Shown here piece by piece: positions 1 to 7,187 of a DNA stretch of 15,065 nucleotides. How positions within the stretch are numbered: position 1 is the first letter of the stretch; the number at the start of each line of letters is the position of its first letter. A program made the translations under genes and the position numbers. The notes under the pieces were generated by a model. The model was not told the DNA's origin, made no database searches, and saw only the letters and a list, made by a program, of their open reading frames with translations. Origin of the DNA: an uncultured Pseudomonadota bacterium (GTDB lineage: Bacteria > Pseudomonadota > Gammaproteobacteria > Burkholderiales > Methylophilaceae); contig CAIOPD010000140.1 of assembly GCA_903860085.1 (NCBI GenBank), positions 1 to 15,065 of the forward strand. Reading direction: 5' to 3'.

Positions 1-88
1 AATGAGCTTACATGTGCTGGCGTACAACATGAAACGAGTGATGAGTATCATGGGAAGTGTGGCATTGATAAAAGCGATCGCTACATAA
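1..88 (+). CDS. Transposase, C-terminal 28 residues (cut by window edge)
   Basis: Frame 2 is open from the left edge to a TAA at 86-88 and reads MSLHVLAYNMKRVMSIMGSV followed by ALIKAIAT. The pattern SLHVLAYNxKRVMxIMG is the characteristic C-terminal helix of DDE transposases of the IS5/IS1182 (DDE_Tnp_1-type) group, lying just after the catalytic glutamate. The ATG at 2-4 is an internal methionine, not the start; the gene begins outside the window. Whether the full transposase is intact cannot be seen. Recognition rests on a short but distinctive motif. Confidence 0.7.
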   Translation, partial: MSLHVLAYNMKRVMSIMGSVALIKAIAT

Positions 89-258
89 GGCCTGCGGCCT
101 TATTACGCTCACAGCTTACAACCACCGATTTAGGCTACTCTGTAGTAAAATCCCCGAATAAACACAAATCCCTTGATATTAAATCAGCGCCAAGCAAGTT
201 AAGCTGTGCTTTATTGATCTAATTAAAGCGTTTTGACACAGCCTCGGTCGTTAGTGAA
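1..258 (+). mobile_element. Right-hand end of an insertion sequence (IS5/IS1182-like)
   Basis: The window opens inside an insertion sequence. The first 88 bases are the end of a DDE transposase and the next roughly 170 bases are non-coding. The right boundary is uncertain. A stretch at about 229-258 (gcgttttgacacagcctc and following bases) resembles the terminal sequence I remember for IS5/IS1182-type elements. The left end and the partner inverted repeat lie outside the window, so neither the boundary nor a target duplication can be confirmed. A perfect 8-bp hairpin with a 3-base loop (85-92 and 96-103) overlaps the transposase stop codon and may be the element's own transcription stop, although no T-tract follows it. 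Confidence 0.6.
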
Positions 259-388
259 GATTTTGTATGTCTGCTATCAGGATATTCAAGCAAGTAAATT
301 TCACTATCGAAAATTTATAGAAAATACAGATATATCTTATTAATTAATAAGTAAATTGGTCAGCAGCGAAGTTAAGCCTAACAGGCAT

Positions 389-419
389 AAAAAAGCCCCG
401 AAATTTACATTCACGGGGC
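389..419 (-). terminator. Intrinsic terminator of tRNA-Leu
   Basis: Read on the minus strand, GCCCCG (419-414) and CGGGGC (400-395) form a 6-bp GC-rich stem around a 13-base loop, followed immediately by six T (394-389). It lies 24 bases beyond the encoded CCA end of the tRNA gene, the expected place for its terminator. The loop is long, but the GC arms and T-run are clear. Confidence 0.75.
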
Positions 420-442
420 GATTTTAATTGTTTATAAAACTT

Positions 443-527
443 TGGTGCGAAAGGAGAGACTCGAACTCTCACGCCTTGCGGCGCTGGAACCTAAATCCAG
501 TGCGTCTACCAATTCCGCCACTCTCGC
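443..527 (-). tRNA. tRNA-Leu, anticodon UAG
   Basis: This is an 85-base class II tRNA read on the minus strand. The acceptor stem is GCGAGAG paired with CTTTCGC (one G-U pair), followed by discriminator A and an encoded CCA (445-443). The D-loop region contains GGCGGAATTGGTAGACGC. The anticodon arm is CTGGA-TTTAGGT-TCCAG, giving anticodon TAG, which reads CUN leucine codons. There is a short variable arm (CGCCGCAAGGCGT) and a standard T-arm with GTTCGAGTC. All parts of a functional leucine tRNA are present. Confidence 0.96.
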
Positions 528-569
528 AGGTAGGGTTCAGCTAAAATAAATCTCAGCCGTTTAAACAAG

Positions 570-584
570 GCGCTATTGTAGCGC
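570..584 (-). promoter_or_regulatory. Candidate -10 box of the tRNA-Leu promoter inside a palindrome
   Basis: On the minus strand TACAAT (580-575) is a good -10 hexamer and would place the transcription start about 40 bases before the tRNA. It sits in the middle of the perfect inverted repeat GCGCTA-TTG-TAGCGC. The hexamer 17 bases upstream matches the -35 consensus poorly, so the promoter call is tentative. The palindrome could be a hairpin in other transcripts or a protein-binding site. Confidence 0.35.
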
Positions 585-843
585 AACTATGCCATCAGCG
601 AAAAGATATAAATGAAAAAGTTGGTTTTATTCCTAACTTTCACTTACAGCGTATGCGTTTAGTTAATAGCACTCAATGGAGCATAACGTTACTTGGACTA
701 ACAAAAACAACTTGCATCATAGTTCGGCCAAAGATATTGCCAAATAACAGGTCTAAGCGACACAATAGCTAGCAGAGCTAACTACGATTGTGCGAAAATG
801 ATGTTAATATTTTTAAATACAAAATCAAACAAAGTCGACTGAT
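585..843. other. Non-coding spacer with no recognised feature
   Basis: The whole gap between the tRNA and the next gene runs from 528 to 843. Beyond the candidate tRNA promoter I see no coding frame, RNA gene or strong repeat in it. The segment before the small gene (about 800-835) is AT-rich and could carry its promoter, but no -35/-10 pair stands out. Confidence 0.4.
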
Positions 844-1092
844 ATGCAAAACGCCATTAATGCCAATGAAATAAGCATGCTACGTTCGGAGCTAGAGCTA
901 TTAATGCGCGAACGCCAAGCGTTGTTAGTGGTTACTGGCGCCGCTGCAGGCTTAATTGCCGAGATGGATAGCCATAATTTACCGGGCACATTTTTAGCGG
1001 CTGCAGACTTACTAGCGACGTCCATCAATAGCTTAAGCGAAGAGACTCTGCAAGATGCTCTAAGCGCAGTACAAGATGAAATCGTCAACTAG
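844..1092 (+). CDS. Small hypothetical protein, 82 aa
   Basis: I do not recognise a characterised family. The protein has a charged helical start (residues 10-26, with the pattern LRSELELLMRERQALL) that could form a short coiled coil. A small-residue stretch follows (VTGAAAGLIAEMD), then a helical, acidic C-terminus containing LPGTFLAAADLLATSINSL. No signal peptide, membrane segment, cysteine cluster or catalytic motif is visible, so it is probably a cytoplasmic, all-helical, acidic protein. The ATG has no obvious Shine-Dalgarno sequence. The gene ends 50 bases before the efflux operon on the same strand and could be its first cistron or a separate unit. Even spacing of hydrophobic residues and ordinary codon use argue that it is real. 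Confidence 0.55.
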   Translation: MQNAINANEISMLRSELELLMRERQALLVVTGAAAGLIAEMDSHNLPGTFLAAADLLATSINSLSEETLQDALSAVQDEIVN

Positions 1093-1142
1093 TTAACATC
1101 ACGATTTAGCTATCCTAATTTGAATGATTTAAATCCTCTATT

Positions 1143-2573
1143 TTGATTCAACGCACCACGACCAGTTTTATATTCATGTCAGTATTAGCGGCTTCAATGC
1201 CCCTAACATTGACTGCCTGTAACTTTATTCAATATCAGCCAAAAGCCATTGACGTTAAGCTTAATGCTGAAAAGATCGCAAGCAAAGACCCGTCTAGCCC
1301 AGAATTTATACAATACCTAGTCAATAGTGGTTATAAAAAAGAACTACTGCCACTTAAGCAATGGGGTGTAGATGAACTCACTTATTGCGCTTTATTCTTT
1401 CATCCTAGCTTAGATGTAGATAGATCTCAGTGGCGCGCTGCTGAAGCTGCAGTCGGCACGGCAAGCGCAAGCCCTACTCCCTCGATTAACACAAGCGCGG
1501 CTAATAACAGTCGTGCAAATGAGGCTAAAAGCCCTTACGCATTTAGCCTTAGTATTGACATCCCAATAGAAACCTCCAATAAACGTGAGATTCGAATAGA
1601 AAACGCGCAGCATTTATCTCTGGCGGCTAAGTTACAAATTGCTCAAAGCGCGTGGCAACTTCGGAACCAAGTAGCGTTAAGTCTTAATGTCTATCAATTT
1701 AATCTAGAACAAAGTCGCTTACTAAGCGCTGAAAAAATACAGCGCGCTGAAATCGTGGCCATTTACCAGAAACGATTAGGCTTCGGCGCCACATCTAATG
1801 TTGAGTTGAGTACGGCCAACCTGCAATTACAAGCAAGTAACGCAGCCTTACAGGCCAACGAACTGAATCATCTAGTATTAATGTCTAGTTTAGCCAGTAA
1901 CTTAGGACTCAGCCTGCCTAAAGTTAAAAATATGAATATAGTCACCGACAGCAATAGCCTGCTAACGGTGAAGTTAGAACCCGATCTGCAAGCCGAGGCT
2001 GTTTTTAACCGCCTGGACCTTCGCATTGCACTGGAACGCTATGCAGCAGCAGAAGCTAAATTAAAACTTGAAATCGCCAAGCAGTATCCGAACATTACCA
2101 TTAGTCCCGGCTATGCCTATGAGTATGGAGACAAAGTGTGGTCACTAGGATTATCCGGCTTACTAAGTATGCTAAACAAAAATAAAGTAGCCATTAACGA
2201 AGCTACATCGTTGCGTGAAGTTGAAGCAGCTCAATTTGAAGCGCTACAAAGTAAAATTATGAGTGATGCCAGCGTGGCTTATGCGCAACTAATGCAAGCG
2301 CAACAAGTCCTAGAAAACCAAAAAAACATATTAAAGCAACAGCAACATAACACTCAACAAATGAATAAAAGACTAGCCGCCGGAGAAATTGACAGGCTGG
2401 AACTGACTTTTGCTAAACTTGAGCTAAATGCAGTCGAGAAAAACCTAGCATTGGCGCATTACCAATTGAAAATAGCAGAGGCAGAGCTCGAAAATACCTT
2501 ACAAAAACCATTGATACAAACCACACAAAGCTTGGATATTGAAGCCATAAGTTTAAAATCAGCCTCGCATTAA
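1143..2573 (+). CDS. RND efflux outer-membrane factor (TolC/CusC/CzcC-like lipoprotein)
   Basis: This 476-residue protein is an outer-membrane efflux channel subunit that would trimerise and join the adaptor and permease encoded next. The N-terminus has a basic segment (MIQR), a hydrophobic core and a lipobox LTAC at residues 23-26, so Cys26 is the predicted lipidated residue, as in CusC-type channels. The rest shows the two long helical repeats of the OEP family, with coiled-coil-like Ala/Gln/Glu-rich segments near 160-260 and 365-465 and strand-like segments between (ITISPGYAYEYGDKVWSLGL). The start is TTG at 1143: an in-frame TGA lies at 1125-1127, and the first internal ATG (1176) would remove the positively charged n-region needed for export. 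No good ribosome binding site is visible. Substrate cannot be deduced. Confidence 0.82.
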   Translation: MIQRTTTSFIFMSVLAASMPLTLTACNFIQYQPKAIDVKLNAEKIASKDPSSPEFIQYLVNSGYKKELLPLKQWGVDELTYCALFFHPSLDVDRSQWRAAEAAVGTASASPTPSINTSAANNSRANEAKSPYAFSLSIDIPIETSNKREIRIENAQHLSLAAKLQIAQSAWQLRNQVALSLNVYQFNLEQSRLLSAEKIQRAEIVAIYQKRLGFGATSNVELSTANLQLQASNAALQANELNHLVLMSSLASNLGLSLPKVKNMNIVTDSNSLLTVKLEPDLQAEAVFNRLDLRIALERYAAAEAKLKLEIAKQYPNITISPGYAYEYGDKVWSLGLSGLLSMLNKNKVAINEATSLREVEAAQFEALQSKIMSDASVAYAQLMQAQQVLENQKNILKQQQHNTQQMNKRLAAGEIDRLELTFAKLELNAVEKNLALAHYQLKIAEAELENTLQKPLIQTTQSLDIEAISLKSASH

Positions 2574-2583
2574 TTTGCGAGGC
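2562..2583 (+). promoter_or_regulatory. Intercistronic hairpin with the stop codon in its loop
   Basis: GCCTCGCA (2562-2569) and TGCGAGGC (2576-2583) form a perfect 8-bp stem. The loop TTAATT contains the TAA stop codon of the outer-membrane factor gene. No T-tract follows on the plus strand (cataataaaaaagtg), so it is not a conventional terminator. It may stabilise the upstream mRNA or set the ratio of channel to adaptor. Confidence 0.5.
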
Positions 2584-2615
2584 CATAATAAAAAAGTGAT
2601 TGGGAGCAACGTTTG

Positions 2616-3680
2616 ATGAACCGTAAACTGAGCATGATTATTGGCTTACAAGCATTTTTAATTGTAATGCTATTTTGGGTGTTGGTATTCTTTGGCAAAG
2701 ATGAATACGAGGCTTCTAGCCAAGCGAGCACAGATCAGATTGCAACGCCTAATCGCGTCTCTAACAAAGCTGGCAACACCCTCATTACCGTCAACCCAGC
2801 CACACAAGCCCAAAGTGAAATCAAAACCAGCACGCTTAAAGTGGGCACACACCAAGCCACGCTAACCAGTTACGGCAATATCATCAGTATCGACAGTTTA
2901 ATTGATTTGCGTACGCGCTACTTGTCATCCAAAGCTGAGGCTGAGGTGTTGCGCACAACGCTGACCCATTTCAAGTCTGAATATAACCGTTTACATACGC
3001 TGAATCTGGATGATAAAAACATATCTGATAAAGCTGTTGCAGCAGCCTTGGTCGACGTTAAATCCAATGAAGCTAAAGTATTTGCGGCCGAATTAAATGC
3101 CACAAATTTGGCCAGTAGTATGCAACAAGCTTGGGGTGAAGGCTTGGCACAACTAGCCCTCAATAAGGAGGCAAGTCAGTTATTGCAAAACTTGATCGAC
3201 TACAAAGAAGTGTTAATCCAAATAACCTTACCCTTTGATAGCCCAGAGCCCTCGCAAAAAAGTAGTATCAGCGTGGCGCCTTCATTAGCAAGTTCTCATA
3301 ACGTCAATGCGCAATATATTTCGCGCGCACCAGCGAGTAGCGCCACAATTCAGGGCAAGACCTATTTTTATCATGCCAAAAGTCTTGAGTTGCGGGCTGG
3401 CATGCAGGTCAAGGTACTGTCTACACAAAGCAAAGGCAGTATTAGTGGCGTGATTATCCCGAGTACAGCAGTCATTTGGTATGGTGGCAAGCCTTGGGTT
3501 TACCGCAAACTTGGTGCAGATCAATTTAGTCGCCTGCCAATCAATACTGAAGTAGAACTTGAAAATGGTTGGTTTTATACAGGAAAACTCACCCCCAATG
3601 ACGCTGTGGTGACTAGCGGTGCACAATTATTACTCTCCGAAGAGTTTAAGTCACAAATTACCAATGAGAATCAGGATTAA
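2616..3680 (+). CDS. RND efflux periplasmic adaptor (membrane fusion protein)
   Basis: The protein (354 residues) bridges the inner-membrane RND pump and the outer-membrane channel. It has one N-terminal membrane anchor (about residues 6-27) followed by a periplasmic region. An Ala/Glu-rich helical hairpin lies near residues 100-185. Near residues 270-350 is a C-terminal beta region with the family-typical IPSTAVIWYGGKPWVYRK and LTPNDAVVTSGAQLLLSEEF segments. It is shorter than many adaptors, mainly because its hairpin and linkers are compact, and no Met-rich metal site like that of CusB is seen. A TTG at 2613 directly precedes ATG 2616. The GGGAG at 2602-2606 lies 9 bases from the ATG, so I chose ATG. 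It lies 42 bases after the channel gene and 6 bases before the permease gene. Confidence 0.82.
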   Translation: MNRKLSMIIGLQAFLIVMLFWVLVFFGKDEYEASSQASTDQIATPNRVSNKAGNTLITVNPATQAQSEIKTSTLKVGTHQATLTSYGNIISIDSLIDLRTRYLSSKAEAEVLRTTLTHFKSEYNRLHTLNLDDKNISDKAVAAALVDVKSNEAKVFAAELNATNLASSMQQAWGEGLAQLALNKEASQLLQNLIDYKEVLIQITLPFDSPEPSQKSSISVAPSLASSHNVNAQYISRAPASSATIQGKTYFYHAKSLELRAGMQVKVLSTQSKGSISGVIIPSTAVIWYGGKPWVYRKLGADQFSRLPINTEVELENGWFYTGKLTPNDAVVTSGAQLLLSEEFKSQITNENQD

Positions 3681-3686
3681 ATCACC

Positions 3687-6600
3687 ATGATGTCGTCCTT
3701 AGTCCGATTTTCCATTCGATTTAGTGGGGTCATTATTGGTCTAGCCTGCCTAGTACTTTTGTATGGGATTTACACCCTGACGAGAAGTAATCTTGATGTT
3801 TTTCCAGAATTTTCTCCGACTCAAATTATCATTCAAACTGAATCACCTGGGCTATCTGCTGAGTTAGTAGAGAGCTTGGTTAGCCAGCCGATTGAAAGCA
3901 GCATTGCTGGATCAGTCGGTATCAAAAGCATGCGTTCCCAGTCGATTCCAGGGCTTTCAATTGTCACTGTCATTTTTGATGAGCAGACCGATATTTTCCG
4001 CAATCGACAAGTGGTAGCAGAGCGCTTGGCGACACTAAATAATAAATTACCTCCCTTTACCTCTCCTAACATCACCCCTCTTACCTCCTCGGCAAGCACG
4101 GTACTTGGCGTAGGAGTAACCTCTAAAGCACGCAGCCTGACTGAGTTACGTACACTTGTAGACTGGACCATCGTGCCACACCTCCTGGCCATTCCAGGGG
4201 TGGCTGATGTCAATGTTTTTGGTGGCAAGATACGTCAGTTGCAGATTCAGGTAGACCCAGAAAAGATGATACGTTACGGCGTATCCTTAACGCAGATTGA
4301 AGCCGCTGTTAAAAATGCTACAGGGGTGCGTGGCAATGGTTTTATTGAAAATAAAAACCAACGGATCATCATTAATACTGAGGGTCAGTCAACCACCCCA
4401 GAACAACTTGCGCAGGCAACTTTATTTCACAAAAATGGGCAAAGTGTTCGCTTAGGGGATATTGGTAAAGTGATTTTAGGCGCAACGCCTTCCATTAGCG
4501 CCGCCGCTATCAATGAAGAAACTGGCGTTTATCTATCGGTACAGGGACAGCTCGGCGCCAACACCTATGCGGTGACCCAGGCCATAGAAAAATCACTTCA
4601 GGAAATCAAGCCAGCACTAAGTGCACAAAATGTGACCTTACATGAAGGCTTGTTTAGACCAGCCAACTTTATTGAAGTAGCGATCCATGGCGTACGTACC
4701 GACATTCTCATTGGATCTATTTTAGTCATTACCGTGCTGTTTCTATTTTTATTCAATGTGCGTACTGCCATCATCTCCGCTACGGCCATTCCATTATCAC
4801 TACTAACTGCCATTGTTGTGATGAGTTATTTCAATATCGGCCTCAATATTATGGTGTTAGGTGGCTTGGCGATTGCGCTAGGTGAAGTGGTGGATGATGC
4901 CATTATTGATACTGAAAATATCTTTCGCCGACTCCGTGAAAATCGCCAATTAAGCCTACCGCTTCCTACGCACAGAGTGGTATTTAATGCTTCCATGGAA
5001 GTACGTAGTTCCGTAGTTTATGCCACAATCATTGTGATCTTAGTATTTGTTCCACTGCTCACGTTAGGTGGCGTCGCTGGAAAATTGTTCGCTCCTCTCG
5101 GATTTGCTTATATCGCTGCAATATCCGCCTCTCTAGTCATTGCCCTCACCTTAACGCCAGCACTATGTTACCTATTGCTTGGCAACGCAGATTTAGATGC
5201 TGAAGATCCACCAATGATACGCATTATCAAAAAATGGTATATCAAGGTGCTACACAAAATTGAAAAGCATTACAAAATAGTGATGGCCGTCAGTTTCATG
5301 CTAATCGCATTGGGGCTAGGCATTTTACCTTTACTAAAAACCCAGTTTATTCCTGCCCTGCATGAAGGCCATTACATTATGCATATGACTGCAGTGCCGG
5401 GCACATCAGAACAAGAGTCGCTTCGTATCGGGAATAAAGCCACAGCAATTATTCGCAAGATTAAAGGGGTTAAGTCAGTAGCTCAATGGGTAGGACGTGC
5501 CCCTAATGCTGCTGACACTTTCGGCACACACTACAGCGAATTTGAGATTGAAATCGGCAACATTTCAGCTGAGGAACAACGACGAATACTCAACAATATA
5601 CGCGAAGAACTTGCTGGCGAAACATTAGATAACAATGGCGATGGTAAAGCAGAACCCGGTTTTGTTGGTGTCAATTTTGCGATTAACACCTTTTTAACCG
5701 AGCGGATAGAAGAAACCATTTCTGGCTACGCCGCATCCACAGTTATTAATATCTATGGCAATGATCTCGACGCCTTAGACCACGATGCACAGGCAATTTC
5801 TGGGGTAGTGGCTAGTATTAAAGGCGCTTCAGACATATTAGTACAATCGCCGCCAGGTACGCCGCAACTGGTCATGCGCTTGCGGCCAGAAAAACTCGCC
5901 TTATGGGGCCTGCAACCTACTGAGGTTTTAGACAACATACGCTTGGCATATGAAAGTGTACCAATCACGCAGGTCTATCAAGGAAGTCGTGTCGTTGGTG
6001 TAAGCGTAGTGCTAGACACAGCAGCTCGCGATGATGTGCAAGAGGCTGGAAACCTACCTTTATTCAACCCAGAAGGAAAGTTATTGCGCTTACGTGATGT
6101 TGCAGACATTATGCAGGAAAATGGACGGTCAAAAATATTGCATGCAGGCGCCAAACGGATACAAACTGTAACTGCCAACGTGTTTGGGCGTGATATTGAT
6201 GCTTTTACAGCAGAACTTAAAACTAAAATCCAACATGATGTCGTTTTATCGCCGGGCGCCTATATAGAGTTTACTGGTGCAGCTGAAGCGAATGCCAAAT
6301 CGCGCGAAGCACTCATTATGCAGTCGTTTTTAGCAGGTGCGGCCGTATTCTTAATGCTGTATATCGCATTTGGTCGCTTACGTAATTTGCTACTTACGTT
6401 TGCTAACCTCCCGTTTGCCTTGATTGGTGGCATATTAGCCGCTCTATTTACTGGAGGCTGGATTTCATTAGGCTCACTAGTCGGCTTTGTCACGCTGTTC
6501 GGCATTACACTCCGCAATTCCATTATGATGGTGTCACACTACCAACATCTTATAGATGAGGAAAACTGCCTATGGGGCTTAGAGACATGCATCCGCGGCG

Positions 6601-6818
6601 CCTCTGAACGCCTACCCTCTATTTTGATGACTGCCATCGTCACCGCTTTAGGATTATTGCCGCTAGCGGTAGGTAGCGGTCAACCAGGTCGTGAGATTGA
6701 AGGGCCAATGGCGACCATTATTGTCGGCGGACTAGTGACTTCCACCATCCTCAATTTATTAATTTTACCGACGATAATGCTGCACTTCGGTAAATTTAAT
6801 AAGCAAGAAAGTTTTTAG
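3687..6818 (+). CDS. RND efflux permease, heavy-metal-efflux (CzcA/CusA) type
   Basis: This 1043-residue inner-membrane proton antiporter has the usual RND length and duplicated architecture. TM1 is near 13-33, a large periplasmic loop spans about 34-335, and TM2-TM6 lie within 336-497. TM7 is near 530-550, the second periplasmic loop spans about 551-870, and TM8-TM12 lie within 873-1036. Family marks include NLDVFPEFSPTQIIIQTESPG near the N-terminus and the TM4 segment ALGEVVDDAIIDTENI at 397-412. By eye, the CzcA residues D408 and E415 align with D403 and E410, whereas CzcA D402 aligns with Ala397; extra acidic residues E400, D404 and D408 are present. The AGGA at 3673-3676 supports ATG 3687. 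The HME class exports metal ions, but this TM4 variant makes the substrate uncertain. Confidence 0.9.
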   Translation: MMSSLVRFSIRFSGVIIGLACLVLLYGIYTLTRSNLDVFPEFSPTQIIIQTESPGLSAELVESLVSQPIESSIAGSVGIKSMRSQSIPGLSIVTVIFDEQTDIFRNRQVVAERLATLNNKLPPFTSPNITPLTSSASTVLGVGVTSKARSLTELRTLVDWTIVPHLLAIPGVADVNVFGGKIRQLQIQVDPEKMIRYGVSLTQIEAAVKNATGVRGNGFIENKNQRIIINTEGQSTTPEQLAQATLFHKNGQSVRLGDIGKVILGATPSISAAAINEETGVYLSVQGQLGANTYAVTQAIEKSLQEIKPALSAQNVTLHEGLFRPANFIEVAIHGVRTDILIGSILVITVLFLFLFNVRTAIISATAIPLSLLTAIVVMSYFNIGLNIMVLGGLAIALGEVVDDAIIDTENIFRRLRENRQLSLPLPTHRVVFNASMEVRSSVVYATIIVILVFVPLLTLGGVAGKLFAPLGFAYIAAISASLVIALTLTPALCYLLLGNADLDAEDPPMIRIIKKWYIKVLHKIEKHYKIVMAVSFMLIALGLGILPLLKTQFIPALHEGHYIMHMTAVPGTSEQESLRIGNKATAIIRKIKGVKSVAQWVGRAPNAADTFGTHYSEFEIEIGNISAEEQRRILNNIREELAGETLDNNGDGKAEPGFVGVNFAINTFLTERIEETISGYAASTVINIYGNDLDALDHDAQAISGVVASIKGASDILVQSPPGTPQLVMRLRPEKLALWGLQPTEVLDNIRLAYESVPITQVYQGSRVVGVSVVLDTAARDDVQEAGNLPLFNPEGKLLRLRDVADIMQENGRSKILHAGAKRIQTVTANVFGRDIDAFTAELKTKIQHDVVLSPGAYIEFTGAAEANAKSREALIMQSFLAGAAVFLMLYIAFGRLRNLLLTFANLPFALIGGILAALFTGGWISLGSLVGFVTLFGITLRNSIMMVSHYQHLIDEENCLWGLETCIRGASERLPSILMTAIVTALGLLPLAVGSGQPGREIEGPMATIIVGGLVTSTILNLLILPTIMLHFGKFNKQESF

Positions 6819-6824
6819 CCCACG

Positions 6825-7187
6825 ATGATAAAGTCTTTTATAAAATACAGTAGCGCTGGCGGATTAGCGACAGCAGTTCATTATTTGATATTTCTACTCG
6901 CCATCCATTTAATGTTATGGGAGCCATGGCAATCGACACTACTCGCTGGCTGTATCGGTGCGCTAACGTCTTATAGCTTAAACTATCGCTATACCTTTCT
7001 GAGCCAAGCCGCTCATCGTAAAATTTTGCCTAAATTTTTGCTGGTTGCCGGTGTGGGGATTATAATTCAAACCTTAATTGTGGCAGTCTTAAGCTCACAT
7101 TTGCATTACCTTCTGGCACAGCTAGTCGCAACATTTAGCGGGCTAATTTTAACCTTTATATTCAATCGTTACTGGACATTCGCATGA
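6825..7187 (+). CDS. GtrA-like membrane protein (lipid-linked sugar flippase family)
   Basis: This 120-residue protein has four predicted membrane helices (about 10-30, 36-53, 69-90, 94-115). It has the GtrA-family endings LNYRYTF at 53-59 and FNRYWTF at 113-119, each just after a helix. GtrA-type proteins are thought to move undecaprenyl-phosphate-linked sugars across the inner membrane for decoration of surface polysaccharide. The ATG begins 6 bases after the permease stop, and its own stop overlaps the start of the following glycosyltransferase by 4 bases (ATGA). The two therefore form a coupled GtrA-GtrB pair, apparently transcribed with the efflux genes. The sugar and final acceptor are unknown. 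Confidence 0.85.
   Translation: MIKSFIKYSSAGGLATAVHYLIFLLAIHLMLWEPWQSTLLAGCIGALTSYSLNYRYTFLSQAAHRKILPKFLLVAGVGIIIQTLIVAVLSSHLHYLLAQLVATFSGLILTFIFNRYWTFA

Noticed and set aside
85..103. Perfect hairpin ATAAGGCC-TGC-GGCCTTAT as a full intrinsic terminator
   Set aside because: Neither strand has a T-run directly after it, so I list it only as part of the insertion sequence.
1..222. Open frame 1 from the left edge to a stop at 220-222 (73 codons)
   Set aside because: The same DNA in frame 2 gives an unmistakable transposase C-terminus, and the frame 1 product resembles nothing. Its openness past 88 is in the non-coding tail of the element.
825..1088. Minus-strand open frame of 87 codons opposite the small 82-residue gene
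   Set aside because: Its Ser/Ala-rich composition is typical of an antisense shadow, whereas the plus-strand product has a balanced helical pattern and sits in line with the downstream operon.
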